From Proteobacteria bacterium SG_bin6 (GTDB lineage: Bacteria; Pseudomonadota; Alphaproteobacteria; Sphingomonadales; Sphingomonadaceae), in assembly GCA_002083435.1 (NCBI GenBank), contig LWDJ01000019.1:1-64000 (forward strand): DNA of 64,000 bases, given 5' to 3'. Under the pieces are notes generated by a model. The model saw only the letters and a list, made by a program, of their open reading frames with translations, did not search any database and had not been told where the DNA came from. Below, piece by piece: positions 33,450-41,779 of the stretch (positions within the stretch are counted from its first letter, which is position 1; every line of letters starts with the position of its first letter). The translations under genes and the position numbers were made by a program.

Positions 33450-33910
33450 CCAAGGCGATACCCGGCGAGCCCGGCGAGCGGGATGCGCGAGCGCATGAAG
33501 GTGCCGGTACCGCGCGCCACCTCCTCGCCGCTACCGTCGATCAACCGCGCCTCGGCGATCAGCACGCGACGCTGGCCGCTGACCCAGCGCCCCTCGGCCA
33601 TCGCCGGCCCTGCCCCCATCGGTCGGGTGAACAGCAGGTTGAACTGGGTGGTGAGCAGGAAGCGATCGGTCACGAGCGTATTCGCCGCATAGAAGGCGGC
33701 ATCATCGAGCATCTTGAAATAGCTGGTGCCGTGCGCTGCCCCGCCGGCGTGGAAATGACGGGGGTCGATCTTGAAGCGGATGCGCGACGTGCCCGGGCCG
33801 GTGATCTCGAGCACGGAATCGAACAGCTGATTGATCGGGGCGGCCGCGTAGAGCGATTCAAGCGCCCGGTAATGCCCGGCGGCGCCGGGAAGTGCCTCAG
33901 TCGAGCTCAC
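33446..33910 (-). CDS. PaaI-type hotdog thioesterase
   Basis: A 154-residue hotdog-fold protein, probably an acyl-CoA thioesterase of the PaaI/YiiD kind. The core reads IDPRHFHAGGAAHGTSYFKMLDDAAFYAANT (the HGTSYFKMLDDA segment holds the usual catalytic acidic residue region), TTQFNLLFTRPMGAGPAMAEGRWVSGQRRVLIAEARL. The chosen GTG at 33910 overlaps ptsN by 14 bases; the frame upstream is a shadow of ptsN, and internal starts are possible. Substrate unknown. Confidence 0.85.
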   Translation of the reverse strand: MSSTEALPGAAGHYRALESLYAAAPINQLFDSVLEITGPGTSRIRFKIDPRHFHAGGAAHGTSYFKMLDDAAFYAANTLVTDRFLLTTQFNLLFTRPMGAGPAMAEGRWVSGQRRVLIAEARLIDGSGEEVARGTGTFMRSRIPLAGLAGYRLG

Positions 33911-34361
33911 GCCCGTCCTCGGTCCACAGCGCATAAAGCGCGTCGGGCGACCCCGCGCCGCGCAGCTTGGCGACGAACGCCTGGTCGCGTAGCCGGCGCG
34001 ACACACCGGCGAGCGCCTTCAAATGCTCAGCCCCCGCCTGGGGCGGCGAAAGCATTACGAACACCAGATCCACCGGCAGCTCGTCGATCGCCTGGTAGTC
34101 GATCGGCTGGGCAAGCCGCGCGAACAGCCCGACGATCCTTCCCAGCCCCTCCAGCTTGCCATGCGGGATCGCGACGCCCGCGCCGAACCCGGTGGAGCCG
34201 ATTTTCTCGCGATCGAGCAACGCCGTCGCCGCTTGCTTGGGCGCCAGCTCGTACGCCTGGGCGAGCTGGCTCGCGAGCTGCGTCAGCAATGCCTTCTTGT
34301 TGGTCGCCGGCACGCCCGCGATCACCGTCTTGGGTTGGAGCATCGCACTGAAATCGATCAT
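33897..34361 (-). CDS. ptsN: PTS IIA-like nitrogen regulatory protein PtsN
   Basis: The EIIA-Ntr end component of the regulatory phosphotransferase chain (EI-Ntr, NPr, EIIA-Ntr), linking nitrogen and potassium status to metabolism. The 154-residue protein has ALLDREKIGSTGFGAGVAIPHGK, where the His of IPHGK is the phosphorylated residue, and LVFVMLSPPQAGAEHLKALAGVSRRLRD. The ATG at 34361 begins MIDFSAMLQPKTVI, as in relatives. It follows hpf by 86 bases, the usual hpf-ptsN order of proteobacteria, though rpoN is not adjacent. Confidence 0.94.
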   Translation of the reverse strand: MIDFSAMLQPKTVIAGVPATNKKALLTQLASQLAQAYELAPKQAATALLDREKIGSTGFGAGVAIPHGKLEGLGRIVGLFARLAQPIDYQAIDELPVDLVFVMLSPPQAGAEHLKALAGVSRRLRDQAFVAKLRGAGSPDALYALWTEDGRELD

Positions 34362-34447
34362 CGTCACATCCGCAAGTGCCCGCGGCGCCTTAGCGGCAAG
34401 CCAGCGGGGGCGCAAACGCGGTGGTCGTGGCGTTGATCGGCGCCGCG

Positions 34448-35008
34448 TCAGGTGGCGCGCTTGGGCTCGACCCAGCCGATCGTGCCGTCGCCGCGGCGAT
34501 AGACCATGTTGTACACACCGCTGCCGGTGTTGCGGAACAAGAGTGCGTTGGTGTTGCGCAGATCGAGCATCATCACCGCGTCCGACACGGTCGCATCGGG
34601 CACGTCGACGCGCGTTTCGGCGATCACGGGCGGGAAATCGGCGGCGGGCTCTTCCTCGGGCTCGGGCTCGAGCAGCACCGTATAGCCCGCGTCCTCGGCG
34701 ATCGGCGCTGTGCGGTCCTTCAGCCTGCGGACATAGCGGCGCAGCTGCTTCTCGATCTTGTCGGCGGCACCGTCGAAGGCGAGGTGCGCGTCCATCGCGC
34801 CGTGCGTGCCCTTCAGGATCACGCCCTGCATCACATGGCAGACGATGTCGCAGGTGAAGCCATTGTCGCGCGGCCCCTTGCCCAGCGTCACCTGCGCGGA
34901 GATCGTTCGCGCATAATATTTCTCGGTGATCCCCTGCAGTCGCTCGGTCGCGTGGCCCCTGAACGCGTCACCCGTTTCGACCTGATGCCCGGAGAGCCGA
35001 ATGTCCAT
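34448..35008 (-). CDS. hpf: long-form ribosome hibernation promoting factor
   Basis: A 186-residue long HPF that inactivates ribosomes by forming 100S dimers in stationary phase. The N-terminal domain (MDIRLSGHQVETGDAFRGHATERLQGITEKYY to about 100) contacts the decoding centre, an acidic Glu/Pro linker (EPEPEEEPAADFP) follows, and the C-terminal dimerisation domain (AVMMLDLRNTNALLFRNTGSG, VYRRGDGTIGWVEP) completes it. A GGAGGTACC leader sits before the ATG (reading the minus strand), a strong ribosome binding site. ptsN follows. Confidence 0.95.
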   Translation of the reverse strand: MDIRLSGHQVETGDAFRGHATERLQGITEKYYARTISAQVTLGKGPRDNGFTCDIVCHVMQGVILKGTHGAMDAHLAFDGAADKIEKQLRRYVRRLKDRTAPIAEDAGYTVLLEPEPEEEPAADFPPVIAETRVDVPDATVSDAVMMLDLRNTNALLFRNTGSGVYNMVYRRGDGTIGWVEPKRAT

Positions 35009-35053
35009 GTGGTACCTCCATTCCTGACCGTGCCAAAATGCACGGAGGCCACG

Positions 35054-35734
35054 TCAGCCGAGCCAGAGCGGCTCGGTGATCGTCTCGACAAAGCGGGCAT
35101 GGGCCGCGCGCTCCTCGGCGCTCGGGGCAAAAAGACGCGGCGGCCGCGCCACGCGCGGGCCGACGGAAGCCGTGATCGCTTCCTCGGCGCTGCCCGACTC
35201 AGCGACCAGACCCAGCCCAATCTGCCGCCCGCCGGTCAGCTCGACATAGACCTGCGCGAGCAATTCGGCGTCTAACAGCGCGCCGTGGAACACGCGCGCG
35301 CTGCGATCAATGCCATAGCGCGTGCAGAGCGCGTCGAGGCTGTGCTTGGCGCCGGGGTGGCGCGCGCGGGCGAGCGGCAATGTGTCGACCATGCGATCGA
35401 GCGCGACGACCGCCCGGCCGCAACGCGAAAGCTCGCCGTTCAGGAAGCCGAAGTCGAAGCTCGCATTATGCGCGACGAGCGGGCTATCTTCCAGAAATTC
35501 CAGCAGTTTATCGCACGTCGCCGCGAACAGGGGCTTGTCGGCGAGGAAGGCGTCGCTCAGCCCGTGCACCGCCTGTGCCTCGGCCGGCATCGGTCGTTCC
35601 GGGTTGAAATAGGCGTGGAAGCGGCGCCCGCTCGGCACGCGGTTGACCAGCTCGACACAGCCGATCTCGACCAGCCGATCCCCACCCGCGAAGCTCAGGC
35701 CGGTGGTTTCGGTGTCGAAAACAATCTCGCGCAT
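35054..35734 (-). CDS. dnaQ: DNA polymerase III epsilon subunit
   Basis: The 3'-5' proofreading exonuclease of the replicase. The 226-residue protein has the three DEDDh motifs: ExoI FDTETTG (5-11), ExoII HNASFDFGFLNGEL and ExoIII ε with KHSLDALC and FHGALLDAELLAQVY. The ATG at 35734 begins MREIVFDTETTG; the frame extends 12 codons upstream into coaE. It follows coaE by two bases on the minus strand, part of the block leading away from oriC. Confidence 0.96.
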   Translation of the reverse strand: MREIVFDTETTGLSFAGGDRLVEIGCVELVNRVPSGRRFHAYFNPERPMPAEAQAVHGLSDAFLADKPLFAATCDKLLEFLEDSPLVAHNASFDFGFLNGELSRCGRAVVALDRMVDTLPLARARHPGAKHSLDALCTRYGIDRSARVFHGALLDAELLAQVYVELTGGRQIGLGLVAESGSAEEAITASVGPRVARPPRLFAPSAEERAAHARFVETITEPLWLG

Positions 35735-35736
35735 CG

Positions 35737-36336
35737 TCACATTAATGTCGCGGATCGCGTCCCCAAGCAAGCGATCAGCCGCGCGACCGCGGCCCGGGTT
35801 TCGGCGAGCGGCACGTCGGTTGGGATGATGAAATCGGCGCGGGCGCGCTTTTCCGCGTCGGGCAGCTGGCGGGCGAGGATCGCCTCGAACTTTTCGGGCG
35901 TCATCCCCGGGCGGGCGAGGACGCGGGCACGCTGAGTCGCGGGATCGGCCGAGACGACCAACACCTTATCCACAGCCTTGTCCCCACCGGTTTCGAACAG
36001 CAACGGCACGTCGAAGACGACCAACGGGGCAGTCCCGTGCGCTGCCAGGAACGCTCCGCGCGCTGCCGCGACAGCCGGATGCACGATCAGCTCAAGCCGG
36101 CGCATCGCCGCGCCGTCCCGGAGCACGTCAATACCAAGCCGTGCGCGATCAACGCCCGCCGGGCCGGTCGTTCCCGGAAACGCCGCTTCGATCGCCGGCA
36201 CCAGCGCCCCGCCCGGTCCTTGCAGGCGGTGAACCTCCGCGTCCGAGTCGAACACCGGCACGCCAAGCTCGACGAACATCGCGGCGACCGCCGACTTGCC
36301 CATGCCGATCGAGCCGGTGAGGCCGAGGATGGTCAT
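35737..36336 (-). CDS. coaE: dephospho-CoA kinase
   Basis: Catalyses the last step of coenzyme A synthesis, phosphorylating the 3' hydroxyl of dephospho-CoA. The 199-residue protein has the P-loop GLTGSIGMGKSAVAAMF, VPVFDSDAEVHRL, LVVFDVPLLFETGGD and VVSADPATQRARVLARPG. The ATG at 36336 overlaps the aroE stop (ATGA). A perfect DnaA box lies inside it (35966-35974). Normal length. Confidence 0.96.
   Translation of the reverse strand: MTILGLTGSIGMGKSAVAAMFVELGVPVFDSDAEVHRLQGPGGALVPAIEAAFPGTTGPAGVDRARLGIDVLRDGAAMRRLELIVHPAVAAARGAFLAAHGTAPLVVFDVPLLFETGGDKAVDKVLVVSADPATQRARVLARPGMTPEKFEAILARQLPDAEKRARADFIIPTDVPLAETRAAVARLIACLGTRSATLM
35966..35974 (+). promoter_or_regulatory. perfect DnaA box within coaE
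   Basis: TTATCCACA, identical to the consensus DnaA box, 2.6 kb from the predicted oriC. A single 9-mer can occur by chance; a matching one is in rsmG on the other side. Confidence 0.5.
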
Positions 36337-37136
36337 GCGCCGAGCAGCGCCCGCACGTCCTCGTCGTGCTCGCGCGGGGGCGCGGCGCCGAAGAACAGCT
36401 CGAACGCGAGCGCCGCCTGGCCGATCAGCATGTCGAGCCCGTCGATCGCCTCCAGCCCGCGCGCTTCGGCGGCTTGGAGCAGCGCGGTTTCGAGCGGGAC
36501 GTAAACGAGGTCATACACGATCGCGTCATCGGGCAGTGGCGTAAGATCGAGCGCGAGCGGCGGCTGGCCGGTCATTCCCAGCGAACTCGCGTTCACCAGC
36601 AGGGCGGCCGGGGGCAGCGGCGCGGTGAGCGGCAGCACCTGGCCCTTCAGCCCGAAATGCGCGAGCAGCGCCGCACCTTTCAGCGGCGTGCGGTTGAGCA
36701 GGGTCACCGGCCCCACCCCCATCTTGGCGAGCGCGAACAGCACCGCGCGCGCCGCGCCGCCCGCGCCGATCACCGCGACCGGCGCGCCGGCCAGATCATG
36801 CTCGGCGAGCGGGGCATAGAAGCCAGCGGCATCGGCGTTGGTCGCGAACAGGCCATCGGCCCCGCGCGCGACGGTGTTGGTCGCGCCGATCGATTGGCGC
36901 ACCCCGCCGGGATCGGCGACATGATCGAGCGCCGCCACCTTGTGCGGCAAAGTGATGTTGCACCCCCTCCAGGCAGGATCGGCCGCCCGTTCGGCGAAAT
37001 AGGCGCCCAGGCCATCGGCCTCGACCCGGGTCGCGCGATACTCGGCGTCGATCCCCAGCGCCTTCAGCCAGAAACCGTGGATCAGCGGCGATTTGCTGTG
37101 CGCGATCGGATCGCCGATCACCTCGGCATAGCTCAT
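36333..37136 (-). CDS. aroE: shikimate dehydrogenase
   Basis: Reduces 3-dehydroshikimate to shikimate with NADPH in aromatic amino-acid synthesis. The 267-residue product has the substrate-binding GDPIAHSKSPLIHGFWLKALG (SKS), NITLPHK (catalytic Lys), NADAAGFY, the NADP fold VIGAGGAARAVLFALAK, LNRTPLKG and VNASSLGM. The ATG at 37136 overlaps the maf stop; the longer frame upstream is a shadow of maf. Third gene of the ppsR-maf-aroE-coaE-dnaQ group. Confidence 0.96.
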   Translation of the reverse strand: MSYAEVIGDPIAHSKSPLIHGFWLKALGIDAEYRATRVEADGLGAYFAERAADPAWRGCNITLPHKVAALDHVADPGGVRQSIGATNTVARGADGLFATNADAAGFYAPLAEHDLAGAPVAVIGAGGAARAVLFALAKMGVGPVTLLNRTPLKGAALLAHFGLKGQVLPLTAPLPPAALLVNASSLGMTGQPPLALDLTPLPDDAIVYDLVYVPLETALLQAAEARGLEAIDGLDMLIGQAALAFELFFGAAPPREHDEDVRALLGA

Positions 37137-37723
37137 GACGCCATCACTCCGCGCGTGCGGCAATAAGCGAGCAGCGGCAGCAAGGGCATTCCCAGGATGG
37201 TGAAATGATCGCCCTCCACGCGCTCGAACAGCTGGACGCCCGGCCCTTCGATCCGGAAACAGCCGACGCAGCCGGCAATCGTGGGCCATTCGGCGTCGAG
37301 ATAGGTTTCGATAAAATCTGGCGACAACCCACGCACATGCAGCCGCGCCTCGGCGACATGACGCCACACCGCGCGTCCAGCTTGCGCGACGACCGCCGCG
37401 CTGACGAGCGTGACCCGCGTACCCGACATCATTCGCAGATGCGTTGCCGCCTGCTCGCGACTCTCGGGCTTGTCGAGCAACCGGCCGTCGCCGAGCGCGA
37501 CGATCGAATCGCTGCCCACCACCAGCGCCTCGGGCCGCAGCGCGCTGCCTTTCAGCGCTTTCAATTCGGCAAGGGTATCGGCGACGTCGCGCGGCGCCGC
37601 GCCCGCCATCGCCGCCTTGACGCCACTTTCATCGACCGGCGCGGCGATCGCCTCGAACGGCACCCCCGCCGCCGCCAGCATCGCCCGCCGCGACGCGCTT
37701 TGCGAGGCCAGCACCAGCTTCAT
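37133..37723 (-). CDS. maf: Maf/YceF nucleotide pyrophosphatase
   Basis: A 196-residue Maf-family hydrolase that removes non-canonical or methylated nucleoside triphosphates. Seen: LVLASQSASRRAML at the N-terminus, FEAIAAPVDESG, VVGSDSIVALGDGRLLDKPESREQA, and SPDFIETYLDAEWPTIAGCVGCFRIEGPG, as in the YceF subgroup. Tightly packed: the ATG at 37723 overlaps the ppsR stop, and its own stop overlaps the aroE start. Confidence 0.93.
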   Translation of the reverse strand: MKLVLASQSASRRAMLAAAGVPFEAIAAPVDESGVKAAMAGAAPRDVADTLAELKALKGSALRPEALVVGSDSIVALGDGRLLDKPESREQAATHLRMMSGTRVTLVSAAVVAQAGRAVWRHVAEARLHVRGLSPDFIETYLDAEWPTIAGCVGCFRIEGPGVQLFERVEGDHFTILGMPLLPLLAYCRTRGVMAS

Positions 37724-38532
37724 GCCCCGGCCCGCCGTTCCTGGCATAGCGCGATGATCGCCGCCGCCGTCTCCTCGATCGAGCGGCGCGTCACGTCGAT
37801 CACCGGCCAGCCATTGTCGGTGAACAGCCGGCGGGCATAGGCCACCTCGCGCGCGACCGACTCCTGATCGACATAGGCGGTCTCGGGCGCCTGGTTGAGC
37901 GAGAGCAGACGGTTGCGCCGCACCTGCACGAGCCGCTCGGTGCTCGTCGTCAGCCCCACGACCAGCGGCCGCTTCAGGCCGAACAACGCTGGCGGCGGCG
38001 GCACTTCGATCACGATCGGGATGTTCGCGGTCTTGTACCCGCGATTGGCGAGATAGATCGAGGTCGGCGTCTTGGACGAGCGCGAAACCCCGGCCAGCAC
38101 GATATCGGCCTCCTCCCAATCCTCGGGGGCGATGCCATCATCATGCGCGATCGTGTACTGGATCGCGTCGACCCGCGCGAAATAGGCGGCATCGAGCATG
38201 TGCTGGCGCCCGGGCCGTGCTTTGGCGGTCTGCCCCAGCAGCGCGGAGAGCGAGTCGGTCACCGCATCGAGCGGCGCGACCGCGGGCAGGCCGAGCGCGC
38301 GACACTGTTCCTCCAGCGTCCGCCGGGTCTCGGTATTCACCAGCGTGAACAGCACCAGCCCCGGATTCTGCGCGATTTCGTGGAGGATGCGCTGGAGATG
38401 CGCCTCGCTGCGCACCATCGGCCAGAAATGGCGGATCGTCTCGACATCATCATATTGGGCGAGCGCCGCCTTGGCGATCGTCTCGAGCGTTTCGCCGGTC
38501 GAATCCGACAGCAAATGCAGATGGAGCCGCAT
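37720..38532 (-). CDS. ppsR: PpsR-type kinase/pyrophosphorylase regulator (RP001 homologue)
   Basis: A 270-residue DUF299 protein that phosphorylates and dephosphorylates a histidine-neighbouring threonine of phosphoenolpyruvate synthase or PPDK, switching the enzyme off and on. Seen: LHLHLLSDSTGETLETIAKAAL, the P-loop-like GVSRSSKTPTSIYLANRGYKTANIP, and TSTERLVQVRRNRL. It is the gene called RP001 beside the origin in Rickettsia and Caulobacter. The ATG at 38532 is the left edge of the oriC gap. Confidence 0.93.
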   Translation of the reverse strand: MRLHLHLLSDSTGETLETIAKAALAQYDDVETIRHFWPMVRSEAHLQRILHEIAQNPGLVLFTLVNTETRRTLEEQCRALGLPAVAPLDAVTDSLSALLGQTAKARPGRQHMLDAAYFARVDAIQYTIAHDDGIAPEDWEEADIVLAGVSRSSKTPTSIYLANRGYKTANIPIVIEVPPPPALFGLKRPLVVGLTTSTERLVQVRRNRLLSLNQAPETAYVDQESVAREVAYARRLFTDNGWPVIDVTRRSIEETAAAIIALCQERRAGA

Positions 38533-38546
38533 CAGCGGGGCGGTTC

Positions 38547-38555
38547 TGGGGATAA
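38547..38555 (-). promoter_or_regulatory. DnaA box-like site
   Basis: Minus strand TTATCCCCA, one mismatch to TTATCCACA; within the predicted oriC. Confidence 0.55.
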
Positions 38556-38608
38556 CATGCCGCAAAACCGCTAGCGCAACTTCGCGCCCCCGCAAAGCCC
38601 GGTGCCGC

Positions 38609-38617
38609 CGTGGATAA
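38609..38617 (-). promoter_or_regulatory. DnaA box-like site
   Basis: Minus strand TTATCCACG, one mismatch to TTATCCACA. It faces the plus-strand site at 38627, with 9 bases between. Confidence 0.65.
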
Positions 38618-38626
38618 ACCGGGCGC

Positions 38627-38635
38627 TCATCCACA
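38627..38635 (+). promoter_or_regulatory. DnaA box-like site
   Basis: TCATCCACA, one mismatch to TTATCCACA. It is close to the Caulobacter G-box TGATCCACA. Confidence 0.65.
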
Positions 38636-38831
38636 GCCCCGCGCACAGGCGGGGAAACGGTCCACAGGCTGGGGATTGCGGGGGTGAACGATGCCGACTC
38701 CCCGTACCACCACGGGGCTGGCCCCCGTCAAGCTGTTGGCAATACCGGGGCAAAGGCTTAAGCCCCACCATCGACAGCACCAACCATCACAACAACCTTT
38801 TATTAAGATTCTTATTTTGAAGGGGGGCCGA

Positions 38832-39848
38832 GTGACCAAGACCTTGCTGGCCGCGCTGAAAGGCGAACGGCAGCCGCGCTCGCCCTTGTGGCTGATGCGC
38901 CAGGCAGGGCGCTACCTGCCCGAATATCGCGCGCTGCGGGCCGAGAAGGGCGGCTTCCTCGACCTCGCCACCGATCCCGAGGCGGCGACCGAGGTGACGT
39001 TGCAGCCGCTGCGGCGCTTCGGCTTCGATGCGGCGATCCTGTTTTCCGACATTCTGATGGTGCCCTGGGCGATCGGCCAGAATCTGCGCTTCGGCGCGGG
39101 CGAGGGGCCGGAATTGTCGCCGGCTTTGGTCGATGCGTCGCTCGACGCGCTCGACGCCGCGCCGGAGCGGCTGGAGCCGGTGTACGAAACGGTTCGCCGC
39201 GTCGCCGCCGCGCTCGATCCGGCGACGACCTTTCTGGGCTTCGCGGGCAGCCCGTGGACGATCGCGACCTATATGGTGGCCGGGCACGGCAGCCGCGATC
39301 AGGCCGAGACGCGCGGCTATGCCTATCGCGATCCGGTCGCCTTCGCGGCGATCATCGACCAGGTGATCGCGGTGACGGTCGATTATCTCGCGGGCCAGTT
39401 TGCCGCCGGGGTGGATGCGGTGCAGTTGTTCGACAGCTGGGCGGGCAGCCTGTCCCCCGCGCAGTTCGAGCGCTGGGTGATCGCCCCCAATGCCGAGATC
39501 GTCCGCCGCCTGCGCGCGCGGGTGCCGGAGGCGGTGATCATCGGCTTTCCCAAGGGCGCGGGTGGCAAGCTGCCGGCCTATGCGGTGGAAACCGGGGTCG
39601 ATGCGCTGGGCTTGGACGAGACGGTCGATCCCGAATGGGCGAACGCGGTGCTGCCCGAAGGGCTGCCGGTGCAGGGCAATCTCGATCCGCTCGCGCTGCT
39701 CGCCGGTGGTGTGGCGCTCGATCAGGCGGTCGATCGCATCCTCGCCGCTTTCGCCGAACGCCCGCATGTGTTCAACCTTGGCCACGGTATTCTGCAACAG
39801 ACGCCGATCGAGCATGTGCAAGCCCTGGCCGCGCGGGTAAGAGGCTAG
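38832..39848 (+). CDS. hemE: uroporphyrinogen decarboxylase
   Basis: Decarboxylates uroporphyrinogen III to coproporphyrinogen III in heme synthesis. The 338-residue protein has SPLWLMRQAGRYLPEYR (signature 1), DAAILFSDILMVPWAIG, LGFAGSPWTIATYMVAG, VDAVQLFDSWAGSLSP and FNLGHGILQQTPIEHV. The start is a GTG at 38832 following a strong AGGGGGG at 38821-38827; the frame upstream runs into oriC. It is the first gene right of the origin, with hemJ two bases behind. Confidence 0.97.
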   Translation: MTKTLLAALKGERQPRSPLWLMRQAGRYLPEYRALRAEKGGFLDLATDPEAATEVTLQPLRRFGFDAAILFSDILMVPWAIGQNLRFGAGEGPELSPALVDASLDALDAAPERLEPVYETVRRVAAALDPATTFLGFAGSPWTIATYMVAGHGSRDQAETRGYAYRDPVAFAAIIDQVIAVTVDYLAGQFAAGVDAVQLFDSWAGSLSPAQFERWVIAPNAEIVRRLRARVPEAVIIGFPKGAGGKLPAYAVETGVDALGLDETVDPEWANAVLPEGLPVQGNLDPLALLAGGVALDQAVDRILAAFAERPHVFNLGHGILQQTPIEHVQALAARVRG

Positions 39849-39850
39849 GC

Positions 39851-40306
39851 ATGATCGGTTGGCTCGGCAGCGCATATCCCTGGGTGAAGGCGGCGCATCT
39901 GATTTTCGTCATCTTCTGGATGGCGGGGCTGTTCATGCTGCCGCGCTTCTTTGTCTATCATCAGGAAGACGGGCTCACCGGCCCGCAAGCGCAGCGCTGG
40001 ATCGAGCGCGAGGCGAAGCTGAAGAACATCATCCTCAACCCCGCGCTGGTGATCGTGTGGGTGCTGGGGCTGATGCTGTCGGCCAATCTGGGGCTGTTCA
40101 GCGGCGCGGGCGGGCTTGGCTGGCTCCACGCCAAGATCGCGCTGGTGGTGCTGCTGAGCGGCTTTCACGGCTGGGCGGTGGGCTATGCCCGGCGCCTTGC
40201 GCGCGGCGAGGCGCGGCTGGCGGGGCGGACGCTGCGGATGATCAACGAAATCCCCGGCGTCGCGGTGACGCTGATCGTGATCCTGGTGATCGTGCAGCCC
40301 TTCTAG
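39851..40306 (+). CDS. hemJ: protoporphyrinogen oxidase HemJ
   Basis: A 151-residue integral-membrane HemJ, the oxygen-independent-type protoporphyrinogen IX oxidase of many alphaproteobacteria. Conserved features are KAAHLIFVIFWMAGLFMLPRFFVYHQ (with the essential His), WIEREAKLKNIILNPAL, WLHAKIALVVLLSGFHGWAVG and RMINEIPGVAVTLIVILVIVQPF: four hydrophobic helices in all. It directly follows hemE, making a small heme operon. Ends before a hairpin at 40323-40342. Confidence 0.92.
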   Translation: MIGWLGSAYPWVKAAHLIFVIFWMAGLFMLPRFFVYHQEDGLTGPQAQRWIEREAKLKNIILNPALVIVWVLGLMLSANLGLFSGAGGLGWLHAKIALVVLLSGFHGWAVGYARRLARGEARLAGRTLRMINEIPGVAVTLIVILVIVQPF

Positions 40307-40322
40307 CGCGCCGGTGATGTCG

Positions 40323-40342
40323 CCGTTCCCCGCGCGGAACGG
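40323..40342 (+). terminator. hairpin after the hemE-hemJ operon
   Basis: CCGTTCC (40323-40329) and GGAACGG (40336-40342) form a perfect 7-bp stem with a 6-base loop, 17 bases past the hemJ stop. No T-run follows. The rest of the 192-base gap is the rho leader, where rho autoregulation is often located. Confidence 0.5.
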
Positions 40343-40498
40343 GTAACAAGCGCGACGAACCGCTGCCGGCCTTGCTTGACGCCGGCACCCGCCCCACTTA
40401 TCGCGGGCCGAGCGGCGCCCTCGCGCGCCGACCCGCCTTGTATCGCGCCCCGGGCCGCGGCTGGCCTGGCTGCTCTTCCCCAAATCGCTGGATACCCC

Positions 40499-41755
40499 AT
40501 GCATCTTGCAGACCTGAAGAAAAAGACTCCCGCCGAACTGGTCGAAATGGCCGAAGGGCTTGGTGTCGAGGGCGCCTCGACCATGCGCAAGCAGGACCTG
40601 ATGTTCGGCATCCTGAAAGTGCTCGCCGATCGCGCCGAACAGATCATGGGGCTCGGCACGATCGAGGTGCTGCCCGACGGCTTCGGCTTCCTGCGCAGCC
40701 CCGAGGCCAATTATCTCGCCGGTCCCGATGACATCTATGTCTCGCCCAACCAGGTCCGCAAATTCGGCCTGCGTACCGGCGACACGGTGGAAGGCGAGAT
40801 CCGTGGGCCGAAGGATGGCGAGCGTTACTTCGCGCTCACCCGCCTCACCTCGGTCAATTTCGATGATCCCGAGGCGCTGCGCCACCGGGTGAATTTCGAT
40901 AATCTGACGCCGCTCTACCCGGACGAGAAGCTGCGCCTCGACCCCGCCGATCCGACCATCAAGGACAAGAGCGCCCGCGTCATCGATATCGTGTCGCCGC
41001 AAGGCAAGGGCCAGCGCGCGCTGATCGTCGCCCCGCCGCGCGTCGGCAAGACGGTGCTGCTGCAGAACATCGCCAAGGCGATCACCGACAATCACCCCGA
41101 AGTCTTCCTGATCGTGCTGCTGATCGACGAGCGGCCCGAGGAAGTGACCGACATGCAGCGCAGTGTGAAGGGCGAGGTGATCAGCTCCACCTTCGACGAG
41201 CCCGCCAGCCGCCATGTGCAAGTCGCCGAAATGGTGATCGAAAAGGCCAAGCGCCTGGTCGAGCACAAGAAGGACGTGGTGATCCTGCTCGATTCGATCA
41301 CCCGCCTGGGCCGCGCCTATAACACTGTCGTCCCCAGCTCGGGCAAGGTGCTGACCGGCGGTGTCGACGCCAACGCGCTGCAGCGGCCGAAGCGCTTTTT
41401 CGGCGCCGCGCGTAACATCGAGGAAGGCGGCTCGCTCTCGATCATCGCCACCGCGCTGATCGACACCGGCAGCCGCATGGACGAAGTGATCTTCGAAGAA
41501 TTCAAGGGCACCGGCAACAGCGAAATCGTGCTCGATCGCAAGGTGGCGGACAAGCGCATCTTCCCCGCGCTCGATGTCGGCAAGTCGGGCACCCGCAAGG
41601 AAGAGTTGCTGGTCGACAAGGCCAAGCTCAGCAAGATGTGGGTGCTGCGCCGCATCCTGATGCAGATGGGCACGATCGACGCGATGGAGTTCCTGCTCGA
41701 CAAGATGAAGGACTCGAAGACCAACGAGGACTTCTTCGATTCGATGAACCAGTAA
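40499..41755 (+). CDS. rho: transcription termination factor Rho
   Basis: Hexameric RNA-dependent ATPase that ends transcription. The 418-residue protein has the N-terminal helical domain (MHLADLKKKTPAELVEMAEGL), the RNA-binding cold-shock domain (VLPDGFGFLRSPEANYLAGPDDIYVSPNQVRKFGLRTGD), Walker A VAPPRVGKTVLLQ, RPEEVTDMQRSV and Walker B-type VVILLDSITRLGRAYN, then the R-loop/secondary RNA site (TGGVDANALQRPKRFFGAARN). The ATG at 40499 is chosen for its match to relatives; 41 codons upstream are open but unlike Rho. Confidence 0.97.
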   Translation: MHLADLKKKTPAELVEMAEGLGVEGASTMRKQDLMFGILKVLADRAEQIMGLGTIEVLPDGFGFLRSPEANYLAGPDDIYVSPNQVRKFGLRTGDTVEGEIRGPKDGERYFALTRLTSVNFDDPEALRHRVNFDNLTPLYPDEKLRLDPADPTIKDKSARVIDIVSPQGKGQRALIVAPPRVGKTVLLQNIAKAITDNHPEVFLIVLLIDERPEEVTDMQRSVKGEVISSTFDEPASRHVQVAEMVIEKAKRLVEHKKDVVILLDSITRLGRAYNTVVPSSGKVLTGGVDANALQRPKRFFGAARNIEEGGSLSIIATALIDTGSRMDEVIFEEFKGTGNSEIVLDRKVADKRIFPALDVGKSGTRKEELLVDKAKLSKMWVLRRILMQMGTIDAMEFLLDKMKDSKTNEDFFDSMNQ

Positions 41756-41779
41756 CGCGGCGCAGGCGTTGCCGACGGC

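Larger units (their letters stand above)
38533..38831. other. predicted chromosomal replication origin (oriC)
   Basis: The divergent ppsR-hemE gap is the established origin position in Caulobacter and Rickettsia (hemE next to RP001). It holds three sites matching the DnaA box TTATCCACA at 8 of 9 positions (38547-38555 and 38609-38617 on the minus strand, 38627-38635 on the plus strand), one weaker site (38658-38666), and a long AT-rich stretch near 38796-38820 next to hemE that could unwind. No gene is seen. Genes point away on both sides, and parAB with parS lie nearby. Confidence 0.85.
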
